DNA of 14,652 nt from JAJYIV01 sp964616135 (GCA_964616135.1 CAZTTQ010000019.1:1-14652), one strand, 5' to 3'. Shown: positions 6,640-13,166, counted from the stretch's first letter. The notes: generated by a model from the sequence alone, not told the origin. Made by a program: numbers and translations.

Positions 6640-7017
6640 ATGTCCATCACGTCCGCGCAGGTCGTCCGTATCTCGGCCGTCCTCTTGTTCCTCTGGTTCG
6701 GATCCCAGCAACTCGTTTCTCCGGGGGATTGGGTCGGGTTTTTGCCCGCGTGGACGGGGTATTTCCCCATGCCGGGAGACATGCTCGTCCAGTTGAACGG
6801 ACTGGCAGAAGTGGTCTTGGCCTCGGTGCTCGCCTTGGGCGCATATACCCACGTCACGGCTGGGCTGCTCGGTGTCCACCTGCTGTTCATCGCGCTCGGC
6901 GTGGGCGGAGCCATCGGCGTGCGTGACGCGGTCCTGTCGCTCATGACGCTGTCCTTGTGTCTCGGCACACCGGACGCGTGGACGATGGACGCGCGTGCCG
7001 TTAAACAAGCCGCGTAA
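6640..7017 (+). CDS. DoxX-like small membrane protein
   Basis: This 125-residue integral membrane protein has about four hydrophobic helices, near residues 8-25, 50-67, 69-90 and 93-108. The LFLWFGSQQLVSPGDWVGFLP start and the helix layout match the DoxX-like family, whose members are linked with redox or quinone-associated membrane functions but are poorly characterised. The start is CCTATG, seven bases after the cytochrome b5 stop, without a good Shine-Dalgarno. The DUF2177 gene follows ten bases after its stop, so it is an internal gene of the membrane cluster. Confidence 0.8.
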   Translation: MSITSAQVVRISAVLLFLWFGSQQLVSPGDWVGFLPAWTGYFPMPGDMLVQLNGLAEVVLASVLALGAYTHVTAGLLGVHLLFIALGVGGAIGVRDAVLSLMTLSLCLGTPDAWTMDARAVKQAA

Positions 7018-7027
7018 CTTTTTCCGT

Positions 7028-7426
7028 ATGGACTTCCTCCGCCCGCTCCTGCTTGCCGTTCCCGTGACGTTGGTGATCGACTTGCTGTGGCTCGGCGTTA
7101 TTGCGAAGGATATCTATGCGAAAGTGATCGGATCGTTCATGCGCGCCGCGCCCGTGTGGCCGTCTGCCTTGGCGGTCTATCTGCTCATTCCGCTCGGCCT
7201 CGTCTTGTTCGTTCTGCCTAAAGCGGACGGAGACGCGGGGAAGGCGGCGCTGTGGGGCGCCCTGTTCGGCCTGGTCTTGTACGGCGTGTATGACTTCACC
7301 AACCACGCGCTCGTGAAGGGATGGCCGTTCAAAATCGTCGTGATCGACCTGGTGTGGGGTATGGTGCTGTGCGGCCTTTCCGCGTTCTTGGTCCAACTCG
7401 CCCTGACGAAACTCGGTTGGGCCTAA
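7028..7426 (+). CDS. DUF2177 family membrane protein
   Basis: This 132-residue membrane protein has four predicted helices. Family features are the IDLLWLGVIAKDIY opening segment and LYGVYDFTNHALVKGWP, which are characteristic of DUF2177. No biochemical role is established for the family. ATG 7028 (CCGTATG) is chosen because it starts the family N-terminus; the upstream in-frame ATG at 6995 lies inside the DoxX-like gene. One base separates its stop from the DUF1295 start, which points to translational coupling. DUF2177 and DUF1295 genes also occur near each other in other bacteria, from memory. Confidence 0.85.
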   Translation: MDFLRPLLLAVPVTLVIDLLWLGVIAKDIYAKVIGSFMRAAPVWPSALAVYLLIPLGLVLFVLPKADGDAGKAALWGALFGLVLYGVYDFTNHALVKGWPFKIVVIDLVWGMVLCGLSAFLVQLALTKLGWA

Positions 7427-7427
7427 T

Positions 7428-8210
7428 ATGTTCTCCGTCCTCCTGCCGTTTGCATGGCCGGCCGCCGCCGTCGCTGTCGTAGTGACCTGCCTGTTCGTCG
7501 TTGCGACGGTTCGGAAGAACAACGGCCTCGCGGATATCGCCTGGGGACCGATCCTGCTCATCGCGGCGGTGACGGCGGCTTACGTGGGGCGCGGATTCGG
7601 GCCGACGGCGATCCTTGCCACGACGCTCGTAACCGTCTGGGCACTCCGCCTGGCCATCCGCATCGCGCGCCGCAACCGCGGAAAAGGAGAAGATTTCCGG
7701 TACGCCGCTTGGCGCAAGGCGTGGGGAAAATGGGCGACGGTCCGTTCGTACTTCCAGGTGTTTCTGCTACAGGGGCTTTTTGCCCTGACCGTCGTGTCCC
7801 CAGTCATCCTGTTGCAGGCCATTCCGGATCCGGGTCTGCGGGCCTGGTCTTGGGTCGGGGCGGGCGTGTGGGTCCTCGGCTTCGTGTTTGAAGCGGTTGG
7901 GGACGCGCAGTTGGACGCGTTCATCTCGGACAAGACGCGGACGGCCAAGGTTTTGGAAACCGGCCTGTGGAAGTACACGCGCCACCCAAATTATTTCGGG
8001 GAGGCGACCATGTGGTGGGGACTTGGCATCATCGCGTACGGCGCAGGAGTGGGGCCGGTCGCGTTCGTCGGGCCGTTCGTCATCACCTACTTGGTGCGCT
8101 TTGTCTCCGGCGTGCCGCTGGTAGAAGAAAAACTGATGCAGGACCCCGCATTCCAGGCATACGCGAAACGCACCAGCGTGTTCCTGCCGTGGTTCAGTAA
8201 AAAAGCGTAA
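7428..8210 (+). CDS. DUF1295 family membrane protein (steroid 5-alpha-reductase-like)
   Basis: This 260-residue polytopic membrane protein of the DUF1295 family is related to the C-terminal domain of steroid 5-alpha reductases and to isoprenylcysteine methyltransferase-type folds. The hallmark RHPNYFGE lies at 185-192 in GLWKYTRHPNYFGEATMWW, with EDFRY at 88-92 and GVPLVEEKL near 228-236. Members probably act on lipid or isoprenoid substrates with a nicotinamide cofactor, but the reaction is unknown. It is the last gene of the cytochrome b5-DoxX-DUF2177 run and is followed directly by a terminator. The neighbouring heme protein could be its electron partner (inference). Confidence 0.92.
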   Translation: MFSVLLPFAWPAAAVAVVVTCLFVVATVRKNNGLADIAWGPILLIAAVTAAYVGRGFGPTAILATTLVTVWALRLAIRIARRNRGKGEDFRYAAWRKAWGKWATVRSYFQVFLLQGLFALTVVSPVILLQAIPDPGLRAWSWVGAGVWVLGFVFEAVGDAQLDAFISDKTRTAKVLETGLWKYTRHPNYFGEATMWWGLGIIAYGAGVGPVAFVGPFVITYLVRFVSGVPLVEEKLMQDPAFQAYAKRTSVFLPWFSKKA

Positions 8211-8243
8211 TAAAAAAACGGACCCGAGAAACGGGGTCCGTTT
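8211..8243. terminator. bidirectional terminator
   Basis: ACGGACCC (8218-8225) pairs with GGGTCCGT (8234-8241). Reading minus it is followed by TTTTTTT, the stronger tail; reading plus, by TTTACGTTTG. It ends both the membrane-protein run and the converging acyltransferase gene and touches the acyltransferase stop codon. Confidence 0.85.
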
Positions 8244-9030
8244 ACGTTTGCGCCAGGCGGCGCTCCATGAGGCCCATGGCTTCGGCGAGGACCTCGGACG
8301 GCGTCCGACTCTCGCGGGGGACGAAGACGGTCTCCACGGGGATCGTGGCGCCCACCAACGTCGCTCCTTCCAGGATCGTACGGACGCGTACGCCCGGAGG
8401 CCACTTCACGACGACGACCAGGACCTGCCGCTCCGGCAGGGTCTCCATGAGGGCGGCGAGACCGCCGATCTTGGGATCGAGGACGGCGCGTTCGTCCGCC
8501 TGCCGGTTGCGCGTGCCTTCGGGGAAGATGATGACCGTCGCCCCGTCCTCCCGCGCGTGCCGGGCGCAGGCGCGGACGCGCTCCAGGTCTTCCTCGCGCC
8601 GCGCCTTTTTCCGCGTGACGACCGCGCAGCGGATGCCGCGGGCGAACCAGCCAAGGACCGGCACGTTCGCTATGGACCGCTTGATGACGGCCATGAGCCG
8701 CCGGGAGTCGAGCCGGTGGAGCGCGCCGGTCAGGACGAAGATGTCCAGCCAGCTGCGGTGGTTCGCGAGGGCAATGACGGGCCCACGCGTTGCCTCGGGT
8801 GGAAGCGTGTATTCCAGGCGTAGGCCGACGAGCAGGCAGAACAGCTGGAGCAGGGTCGGCGTCCAGAATTCCTGCCAGGCAAACAGGCCGTCGCGCGCGT
8901 GCGCCGCGGGTGGCCGGGTGACGGCGCGGACCGCGAACAGCAGCACGAGATGGAGGCCTGCGCACAGGACGAACACGGACAAACAGCTGGCGAGCGCGAA
9001 CAGGAACCGGGCGGTTTTCAGGGCCTGCAT
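8242..9030 (-). CDS. 1-acyl-glycerol-3-phosphate acyltransferase (PlsC-like)
   Basis: This 262-residue membrane-associated acyltransferase probably moves an acyl chain to lysophosphatidic acid or a related lipid. The catalytic block NHRSWLD gives the H-x4-D pair H91/D96, and the substrate-binding motif FPEGTR is at 169-174. Hydrophobic segments lie at about 8-37 and 58-71. ATG 9030 is supported by GAGGAG six bases upstream; the frame runs on to 9141, but the promoter lies in that part. This is one of few genes here with a clear Shine-Dalgarno. The substrate is not certain, because PlsC-like folds also serve other acyl transfers. Confidence 0.92.
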   Translation of the reverse strand: MQALKTARFLFALASCLSVFVLCAGLHLVLLFAVRAVTRPPAAHARDGLFAWQEFWTPTLLQLFCLLVGLRLEYTLPPEATRGPVIALANHRSWLDIFVLTGALHRLDSRRLMAVIKRSIANVPVLGWFARGIRCAVVTRKKARREEDLERVRACARHAREDGATVIIFPEGTRNRQADERAVLDPKIGGLAALMETLPERQVLVVVVKWPPGVRVRTILEGATLVGATIPVETVFVPRESRTPSEVLAEAMGLMERRLAQT

Positions 9031-9063
9031 GTGTGTCTCCTCGTGGGGAAAGAGCAGGGGAGA

Positions 9064-9092
9064 AACGTACGTGAATTTCGGCCCTATGTCAA
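9064..9092 (-). promoter_or_regulatory. acyltransferase promoter
   Basis: On the minus strand a perfect TTGACA (9092-9087), 17 bases and TACGTT (9069-9064). Transcription would start about 27 bases before ATG 9030, leaving room for the Shine-Dalgarno. Confidence 0.65.
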
Positions 9093-9181
9093 CCCGTTGA
9101 AGGAGGACGGCGTGTTCCAATAAACGGTCCACATCCATCACGCCCGTTCAGACAGTTCGTGTCCGTTCTGTGTGCGGGCGA

Positions 9182-9210
9182 ACAAAAAACTCCACGCGAG
9201 GCACGTGGAG
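9182..9210 (-). terminator. lipoprotein gene terminator
   Basis: CTCCACG (9190-9196) pairs with CGTGGAG (9204-9210). On the minus strand it is followed by TTTTTTGTT. It lies eight bases after the lipoprotein stop. Confidence 0.85.
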
Positions 9211-9218
9211 CCGTACGG

Positions 9219-10400
9219 CTAATCGCAGTTTATGCGGAGTACCTCCTCCCGCAACGTCCGGTTTTGGTATTCGAGTAGGCGGAGATCATCGATGTCTGTC
9301 CAGCCCCGGACTTGGTACGAGACGACCGTAGCCTCGTCTGCGTTCTGGACCAGTTCCTCCCAACCGGACCCCAACAGGCGCTCGGCCGCAATCTCGTCTA
9401 TGGGATAGAGTGTTCCGCACGTTCCCGTGAGAAATAGACGTGGGTCCGAAGAGGCGTATCGCATGGGAATTCCCGGACGGAAGAGGACGTTGTCACCGAG
9501 AGGAACCCGCGCGATCGACGAGTCGCTGACTGTGGAAACGTTGGAAGGGGGGCGTGTCCCGAACCAAGACGTGAAGACGCCGGATGGGTGGATAGCGTGC
9601 CGTCGCCCCCCAACGATGTATTGGATTCCAGTCCCAGGGCTCTGATAGAGGCCGCCTTCCGAAAATTCGACGGAGAGGGAAGTGACCCGTACGTGATCTT
9701 CGAGGTATTGGTTGCGAGGGCCGTACGCGACCTGGCGAGCATCGAGAGTGGATCCCGTCTCTTCGTCGCGGATGGTCATGGATACGAGCGACGCTCCGAT
9801 CTGCACGAAGGCACGTGTGTCTGTACGTACCAGGCATTTCAAGAAGACGTTCTCCGGAAGACGGGTTGACGCAAATGGAGTATGGGAAAAGACGACGTCC
9901 GTTTCGCTTGTCAATGTCCGTAGCGCGCCGTCTTCCGTCTCCATGCCGTTGTCCGTGAAGACGTGGCATTGTCTGACGTGCCTCGTGACGTGTTCGGGGG
10001 AAGAGGTCCATGTGGAGGCGGCTCCCGCTCGAGAGATGTGCAGGCGGAAGACGATTTCGTCTATGACGAATGGGCGTCTTGCGTCCACCCTGAGTTGGAG
10101 AAGGACAGCGCTGGCGCCGTCAATGTACGTAGGTGCGTGTGTGGAAGAAGGCATGTATCCGACGTAGACGGATTGCGCATCAACCAGGGAAAGACAGCTC
10201 CCGTTCGCATAGAGGTAATAGCCCGGTGGACAGTCCGGGCGTTCTTGAGGGACGCACGTGGCAGTACGTTCCTCACACGCCTGCCCGCTTGCGCAGAGGT
10301 TTTCGCACATTGCTTTTGTCTGCGGGCATGTGGCGGGCGGAGGAGGCGTGCAACCCACGAAGGAAACGACGCCGAAGAGCACGATCCAACACGTCTTCAT
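9219..10400 (-). CDS. Cys-rich lipoprotein with Patescibacteria-type wall repeat
   Basis: This 393-residue secreted lipoprotein has a signal peptide (1-16) ending in a lipobox-like FVGC, so C17 should be lipidated. A short Cys-rich module follows (C25, C32, C36, C42, C49, C57, C69). The middle region is likely beta-rich and unrecognised. Residues about 259-366 resemble a repeat I know from Patescibacteria surface proteins: IQYIVGGRRHAIHPSGVF, then VSDSSIARVPLGDNVLFRPG, then a second half around LYPIDEIAAERLLGSGWEEL. A likely role is at the cell surface or wall; there is no evidence for an enzyme. AAGGAG six bases before ATG 10400 supports the start. It has its own promoter and terminator. Confidence 0.85.
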   Translation of the reverse strand: MKTCWIVLFGVVSFVGCTPPPPATCPQTKAMCENLCASGQACEERTATCVPQERPDCPPGYYLYANGSCLSLVDAQSVYVGYMPSSTHAPTYIDGASAVLLQLRVDARRPFVIDEIVFRLHISRAGAASTWTSSPEHVTRHVRQCHVFTDNGMETEDGALRTLTSETDVVFSHTPFASTRLPENVFLKCLVRTDTRAFVQIGASLVSMTIRDEETGSTLDARQVAYGPRNQYLEDHVRVTSLSVEFSEGGLYQSPGTGIQYIVGGRRHAIHPSGVFTSWFGTRPPSNVSTVSDSSIARVPLGDNVLFRPGIPMRYASSDPRLFLTGTCGTLYPIDEIAAERLLGSGWEELVQNADEATVVSYQVRGWTDIDDLRLLEYQNRTLREEVLRINCD

Positions 10401-10468
10401 GAGGGACTCCTTGCGGGGATATGGTCGCGGTGGGATTACTGCGCTTTTTGTGAAGGGACGGACGGCTG

Positions 10469-10497
10469 AGTCTGCCCCAATTTGGACTCTCTGTCAA
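10469..10497 (-). promoter_or_regulatory. lipoprotein gene promoter
   Basis: On the minus strand TTGACA (10497-10492), 17 bases and CAGACT (10474-10469). The -35 box overlaps the ung stop codon (10496-10494). The leader would be about 60 bases with AAGGAG near its end. Confidence 0.6.
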
Positions 10498-11156
10498 CCC
10501 CAATGGATCGGTTCTTGTCCGTGTGCCTTCAAATATTCGTTCGTTTTGCTGAAGTGTTTGTTGCCGAAAAACATCGTGGCGGAAAACGGGGAAGGGTGCG
10601 CGGAAGACAGAACGAGGTGTTTCTTACCATCGATCACCGCGCCTTTTTTCTGCGCGTACGCGCCCCAGAGCAAAAAGACCAAGCCCTCGCGCTGATCAGA
10701 AAGCGCCTTGATCGCCGCGTCCGTGAACCGTTCCCAGCCTTTGTTCTGGTGGGAGCCGGCCGTGTTTGCTTGGACCGTCAGCGTCGCGTTCAACAGCAAT
10801 ACGCCTTGGTCGGCCCAGTGCTGCAAGTTTCCCGATACGGGAATCGCCAGTCCCAGGTCGCTCCGGAGTTCTTTATAGATGTTTTGGAGCGACGGGGGAG
10901 TGCGCACGCCGTCTTGGACCGAAAAACACAACCCGTGGGCCTGTCCGGGGCCGTGGTACGGGTCCTGGCCGATGATGACGACTTTCACCCGGTCGAACGG
11001 CGTGGAGTTGAACGCGTTAAAGACCAGCTTGGGCGGCGGATAGATTGTTTTTGTCAGGTATTCGTCCTTTACAAATGCGGTCAGCTCTTGAAAATAAGGC
11101 TGGTCGAATTCCGCGGCGAGCCGTGCCTTCCAGGAAGGTTCCAATTTTACATCCAT
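10494..11156 (-). CDS. ung: uracil-DNA glycosylase, family 1
   Basis: This 220-residue base-excision repair enzyme cuts uracil from DNA. The water-activating motif GQDPYH is at 63-68 (D65), and the DNA-intercalation motif HPSPFS is at 187-192 (H187). LLLNATLTV and the C-terminal HFSKTNEYL are also typical. Length fits bacterial Ung. The start is CATATG; TAGGAT (11171-11166) lies nine bases before it and could be either a -10 box of a leaderless transcript or a weak AGGA ribosome-binding site. No terminator lies after it; the promoter of the lipoprotein gene overlaps its stop. Confidence 0.97.
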   Translation of the reverse strand: MDVKLEPSWKARLAAEFDQPYFQELTAFVKDEYLTKTIYPPPKLVFNAFNSTPFDRVKVVIIGQDPYHGPGQAHGLCFSVQDGVRTPPSLQNIYKELRSDLGLAIPVSGNLQHWADQGVLLLNATLTVQANTAGSHQNKGWERFTDAAIKALSDQREGLVFLLWGAYAQKKGAVIDGKKHLVLSSAHPSPFSATMFFGNKHFSKTNEYLKAHGQEPIHWG

Positions 11157-11165
11157 ATGCGGGAT

Positions 11166-11171
11166 ATCCTA
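11166..11171 (-). promoter_or_regulatory. candidate -10 of ung
   Basis: TAGGAT on the minus strand ends nine bases before the ung ATG. No good -35 is visible. It could instead act as an AGGA ribosome-binding site. Confidence 0.4.
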
Positions 11172-11202
11172 CCCCAACCCTTCCCAAAACCGCCATTTCA
11201 TG

Positions 11203-11208
11203 TATAAT
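11203..11208 (+). promoter_or_regulatory. tRNA-Trp promoter -10
   Basis: A perfect TATAAT lies 14 bases before the tRNA. TTCCCA at 11181-11186 with a 16-base spacer is a possible -35. It is divergent from ung. Confidence 0.65.
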
Positions 11209-11222
11209 GCCCACGCAAACGA

Positions 11223-11296
11223 AGGGGCGTCGTTCAATGGTAGGACGGAGGTCTCCAAAACCTCTGACGTGGGTTCGATTCCCCCCGCCCCTGCCA
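11223..11296 (+). tRNA. tRNA-Trp (anticodon CCA)
   Basis: The acceptor stem pairs AGGGGCG (11223-11229) with CGCCCCT (11286-11292). The discriminator is G11293 and CCA is encoded at 11294-11296. The D stem is GTTC/GGAC. The anticodon stem is GAGGT/ACCTC with loop CTCCAAA, anticodon CCA at 11255-11257. The T stem GTGGG/CCCCC has one T-C mismatch (11270/11284) around loop TTCGATT, and the variable loop has only four bases. A terminator follows at once. Confidence 0.95.
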
Positions 11297-11301
11297 CAAA
11301 T

Positions 11302-11331
11302 ACACCAGCATTTTGTTGGTGTTTTTGTTTG
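11302..11331 (+). terminator. tRNA-Trp terminator
   Basis: ACACCAGCA (11302-11310) pairs with TGTTGGTGT (11314-11322), with one G-T pair and a TTT loop, followed by TTTTTGTTTG (11322-11331). The 3' arm overlaps the -35 of the next promoter. Confidence 0.85.
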
Positions 11332-11345
11332 GTCGGCGGTATGAT
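11316..11345 (+). promoter_or_regulatory. promoter of the MazG-like gene
   Basis: TTGGTG (11316-11321), 18 bases and TATGAT (11340-11345). ATG 11356 follows ten bases later, so the transcript is probably leaderless or nearly so. The -35 lies within the tRNA-Trp terminator hairpin. Confidence 0.5.
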
Positions 11346-11355
11346 GGGCCATCAT

Positions 11356-11664
11356 ATGCATTTCCAAGAATTGCAGGAGCGGGCACTGGTCATTCGCGGC
11401 CGCTACGCGGAACGGGAGAAACGGCAACACGGCAGGGAATGGACCAATGAAGAAATCGCCTTGGGTCTCGTGGGAGACGTCGGCGATCTCGTAAAACTAG
11501 TCGTCGCAAAAGAAGGAATGCGGACGGTAGATCGCGTCGATGAAAAGCTTGCGCACGAACTGTCGGATTGTCTCTGGGTACTCCTTGTCTTGTCGAAAAA
11601 ATACGGAATCGACCTGGAGACGTCGTTCCTAAAGACGATGGATGAGTTGGAGCAGAAGATGTAG
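11356..11664 (+). CDS. MazG-like nucleotide pyrophosphohydrolase
   Basis: This 102-residue all-alpha protein of the MazG-like NTP pyrophosphatase superfamily would cleave nucleoside triphosphates to monophosphates for pool cleaning. The metal-binding helices show D41-x2-D44 (GDVGDLVKLV) in place of the usual ExxE, and E68-x2-D71 (HELSDCLWVLL). The aspartates in the first pair are conservative but unusual, so activity and substrate are open. ATG 11356 (CATATG) fits the leaderless promoter; upstream in-frame extension would cross the tRNA and terminator. Its 3' end abuts the sortase remnant, which suggests a recombination junction there. Confidence 0.88.
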   Translation: MHFQELQERALVIRGRYAEREKRQHGREWTNEEIALGLVGDVGDLVKLVVAKEGMRTVDRVDEKLAHELSDCLWVLLVLSKKYGIDLETSFLKTMDELEQKM

Positions 11665-11801
11665 CGGCGGATGACGCGACGGATATCTTCTTTTCGACGG
11701 ACGGCCGCGCGCATCTCCATCTCATCACCTGCGAAGGGAAGTGGGATGCCGTCGCCAAACAATATGGGGAACGCCTCGTGGTATTTGCCGACGGGGATTA
11801 A
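11646..11801 (+). pseudogene. 3' remnant of a class F-type sortase
   Basis: This frame opens after a TGA at 11643-11645 and runs to TAA 11799-11801 without any ATG. Its about 50 residues read as the C-terminal end of a sortase: DDATDIFFSTDG, then LHLITCEGKWD with the catalytic-type cysteine (codon 11730-11732), then YGERLVVFADGD with the catalytic-type arginine (codon 11772-11774). The TLITC...R order and spacing fit class F sortases, which attach proteins to the cell surface. The N-terminal anchor, the catalytic histidine and most of the barrel are missing; the MazG-like gene takes their place. It looks like a leftover of a deletion or replacement. Confidence 0.75.
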
Positions 11802-11811
11802 CGGGAGTCCT

Positions 11812-12198
11812 ATGAGCTATCACGCGAACATTCTGAAGGAAACCGAAGGGAATGAGAATTTCCGCCGCGTACTCTTCACGGGTGCGAAAAGCCAGGTGGT
11901 GGTCATGTGCATCCCGCCAGGTGGGGAGATCGGCACGGAAACGCACGTCCATACGGAACAGACGCTGTTCTTTTTGACGGGAGCGGGTGAAGCGGTATTA
12001 AACGGAACCGCGTCCCCCGTCGCACATGGGGACGTCCTGGTCGTCTCTCCGGGCACGGAACACAATGTCCGCAACACGGGGACCTCGGACTTGAAGCTCT
12101 ACACGGTCTACGCCCCGCCCAACCACATCGACGGCCGCATTCACCACACAAAAGCGGACGCGGACGCAGATGTGGAAGACGAGGCGGTCGGCGGGTAA
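11812..12198 (+). CDS. small cupin-domain protein
   Basis: This 128-residue single-domain cupin is a small beta-barrel with a likely metal site. Motif 1 is PPGGEIGTETHVHTEQ with H45 and H47 (E49 or Q50 as a possible third ligand), and motif 2 is GDVLVVSPGTEHNVRN with H84. Such small cupins are isomerases, dioxygenases or binding proteins; the sequence does not tell which. The C-terminus is rich in Asp and Ala. ATG 11812 matches the family N-terminus (MSYHANI); the frame upstream runs over the sortase remnant and is not used. GGGAG stands just before the CCTATG start, which is close spacing for a ribosome-binding site. It may be co-transcribed with the MazG-like gene. Confidence 0.9.
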   Translation: MSYHANILKETEGNENFRRVLFTGAKSQVVVMCIPPGGEIGTETHVHTEQTLFFLTGAGEAVLNGTASPVAHGDVLVVSPGTEHNVRNTGTSDLKLYTVYAPPNHIDGRIHHTKADADADVEDEAVGG

Positions 12199-12201
12199 AT
12201 C

Positions 12202-12210
12202 TGTTAGGAT
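12202..12210 (+). promoter_or_regulatory. extended -10 before the GFA fragment
   Basis: TGTTAGGAT is an extended -10 element (TGn plus TAGGAT), ending eight bases before ATG 12219. No -35 is apparent. AGGA within it could instead be a ribosome-binding site. Confidence 0.4.
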
Positions 12211-12294
12211 GGCACCCTATGTCCACGACTTACCAAGGCGGCTGCCATTGCGGCGCCGTGCGCTATGAGGTCTCGACGGAATTGACCAAGGTCG

Positions 12295-12361
12295 CCACAT
12301 GCAACCGCCCCTGCCACAAGGGTCTCTGCGCGAACCGCAGGGATTTTTGTTTGCGAAAATC
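12295..12361 (+). repeat. 67-bp direct repeat, copy 1
   Basis: It is identical base for base to 13457-13523. It starts in the last GFA-like codons, contains CCGCCCCTGCCACAA (12305-12319; also present at the 3' end of tRNA-Trp, 11285-11299), then a terminator hairpin and TTTTTGTTTG, and ends GCGAAAATC. Confidence 0.95.
12323..12353 (+). terminator. terminator within repeat copy 1
   Basis: TCTCTGCG (12323-12330) pairs with CGCAGGGA (12336-12343), with one G-T pair and loop CGAAC, followed by TTTTTGTTTG. It lies inside the broken GFA frame. Confidence 0.8.
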
Positions 12362-12395
12362 ATTGGGAAATTCAACAATGGACTATTAGGTTCCT

Positions 12396-13121
12396 ATGGG
12401 ATTTTGTACTTACTGTAACGAAGAATTTAAAGATCTCACGGAAGAGCACGTAATCCCAAAGATGTTTTATCTTAAAGAACTTCGTCTAAATTCCGTTGTA
12501 ACACTCAAGGTGCCCGTGTGCTTTTCTTGCAATCAGTCCGCAAGCTTGATTCAAGAACAGGTCAGGGCATGGTTTTCGTTACTAGGTTCGGATTCAAATA
12601 AGATAGCCAACTGGTTAGTAAAAAACGAAGTAAAGAGGTCTTTTGAAAGGAGACCGCATCTAAAAAAGATTATTGAAGGTAAATTATCCCTAAATAATCT
12701 GAGGACCCCATCGGGTATCTATATTGGAGAAGCTACGCGTGTTGATTTTCTTGAGGAGGATCTACGTAATGTCCAAAATTTTTTGGATCGCATAACGCGA
12801 GGTGTCTTATTTGGGATTCGTGGGGCGCGATTAGACAAAGACGCACGATTACTCCACATGGTCGGTTATCAGAATTTTTTTAAACCCAAACCTGCGCTGT
12901 TGGATTGGATTAAGCAAAATCAGGGATCTCTCATTTACGGACAAGTTTTACCTGAGGTGTACCAGTATTGGGTCGGATCGGTTCCCGGAACAAAAACAGG
13001 AATAGTCATATCTGTCTTTTACGGTAAGATAGCTTTTATGTCGTTTGCTTGGACTCTTGAAAATTGTCCAGAAAACTGCCGTCACCTGTTCGTAGGTGAT
13101 AAGATTCGATTAGTTCGATAA
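12396..13121 (+). CDS. HNH-type endonuclease-like protein
   Basis: This 241-residue protein has an N-terminal zinc-stabilised HNH-like module: C4-x2-C7, then EEHVIPK with H18 as the likely catalytic histidine, then C42-x2-C45-N46 (CFSCNQ). This arrangement is that of HNH nucleases with two CxxC knuckles. The remaining about 190 residues are unrecognised and could give target recognition. Codon use is visibly AT-rich compared with the neighbours, a sign of transfer. The start is TTCCTATG with only AGG nearby. It is placed seven bases after the broken GFA frame and may use a TATTAG box as a weak promoter. A role in genome defence or in spreading the unit is possible but unproven. Confidence 0.82.
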   Translation: MGFCTYCNEEFKDLTEEHVIPKMFYLKELRLNSVVTLKVPVCFSCNQSASLIQEQVRAWFSLLGSDSNKIANWLVKNEVKRSFERRPHLKKIIEGKLSLNNLRTPSGIYIGEATRVDFLEEDLRNVQNFLDRITRGVLFGIRGARLDKDARLLHMVGYQNFFKPKPALLDWIKQNQGSLIYGQVLPEVYQYWVGSVPGTKTGIVISVFYGKIAFMSFAWTLENCPENCRHLFVGDKIRLVR

Positions 13122-13166
13122 AAATCATCACAAACACCTCTGCTCAACCTGCGAGGATAAAAATCT

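Larger units (their letters stand above)
12219..12389 (+). pseudogene. GFA-family gene, 5' part only (copy 1)
   Basis: The first 29 codons encode the N-terminus of a GFA (glutathione-dependent formaldehyde-activating enzyme-like, DUF636) protein: TYQGGCHCGAVRYEV with the zinc-type CHC at residues 9-11, then TKVATCN with C28. The family normally goes on with a CxxC-containing segment and about 80-100 more residues. Here the frame runs instead into a tRNA-tail-like sequence and a terminator hairpin, and stops at TAG 12387-12389 after 56 codons. The intact gene would be a small zinc protein of carbon-sulfur lyase type. The product here is very unlikely to be functional. The start is CCCTATG. Confidence 0.8.

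Noticed and set aside
9031..9141. 37-residue extension of the PlsC-like protein
   Set aside because: GAGGAG at proper spacing supports ATG 9030, and a TTGACA promoter lies within the extension.
11671..11811. 47-residue extension of the cupin
   Set aside because: This frame overlaps the sortase remnant in another frame, and its product is Arg/Ser-rich and non-conserved in appearance. MSYHANI at 11812 is the family start.
12299..12355. Integron attC site in the 67-bp repeat
   Set aside because: AAC and GTT cores about 50 bases apart and partly paired arms are suggestive, but the GTTRRRY/RYYYAAC boxes do not fit, no integrase is seen, and a terminator plus tRNA tail explains the structure better.
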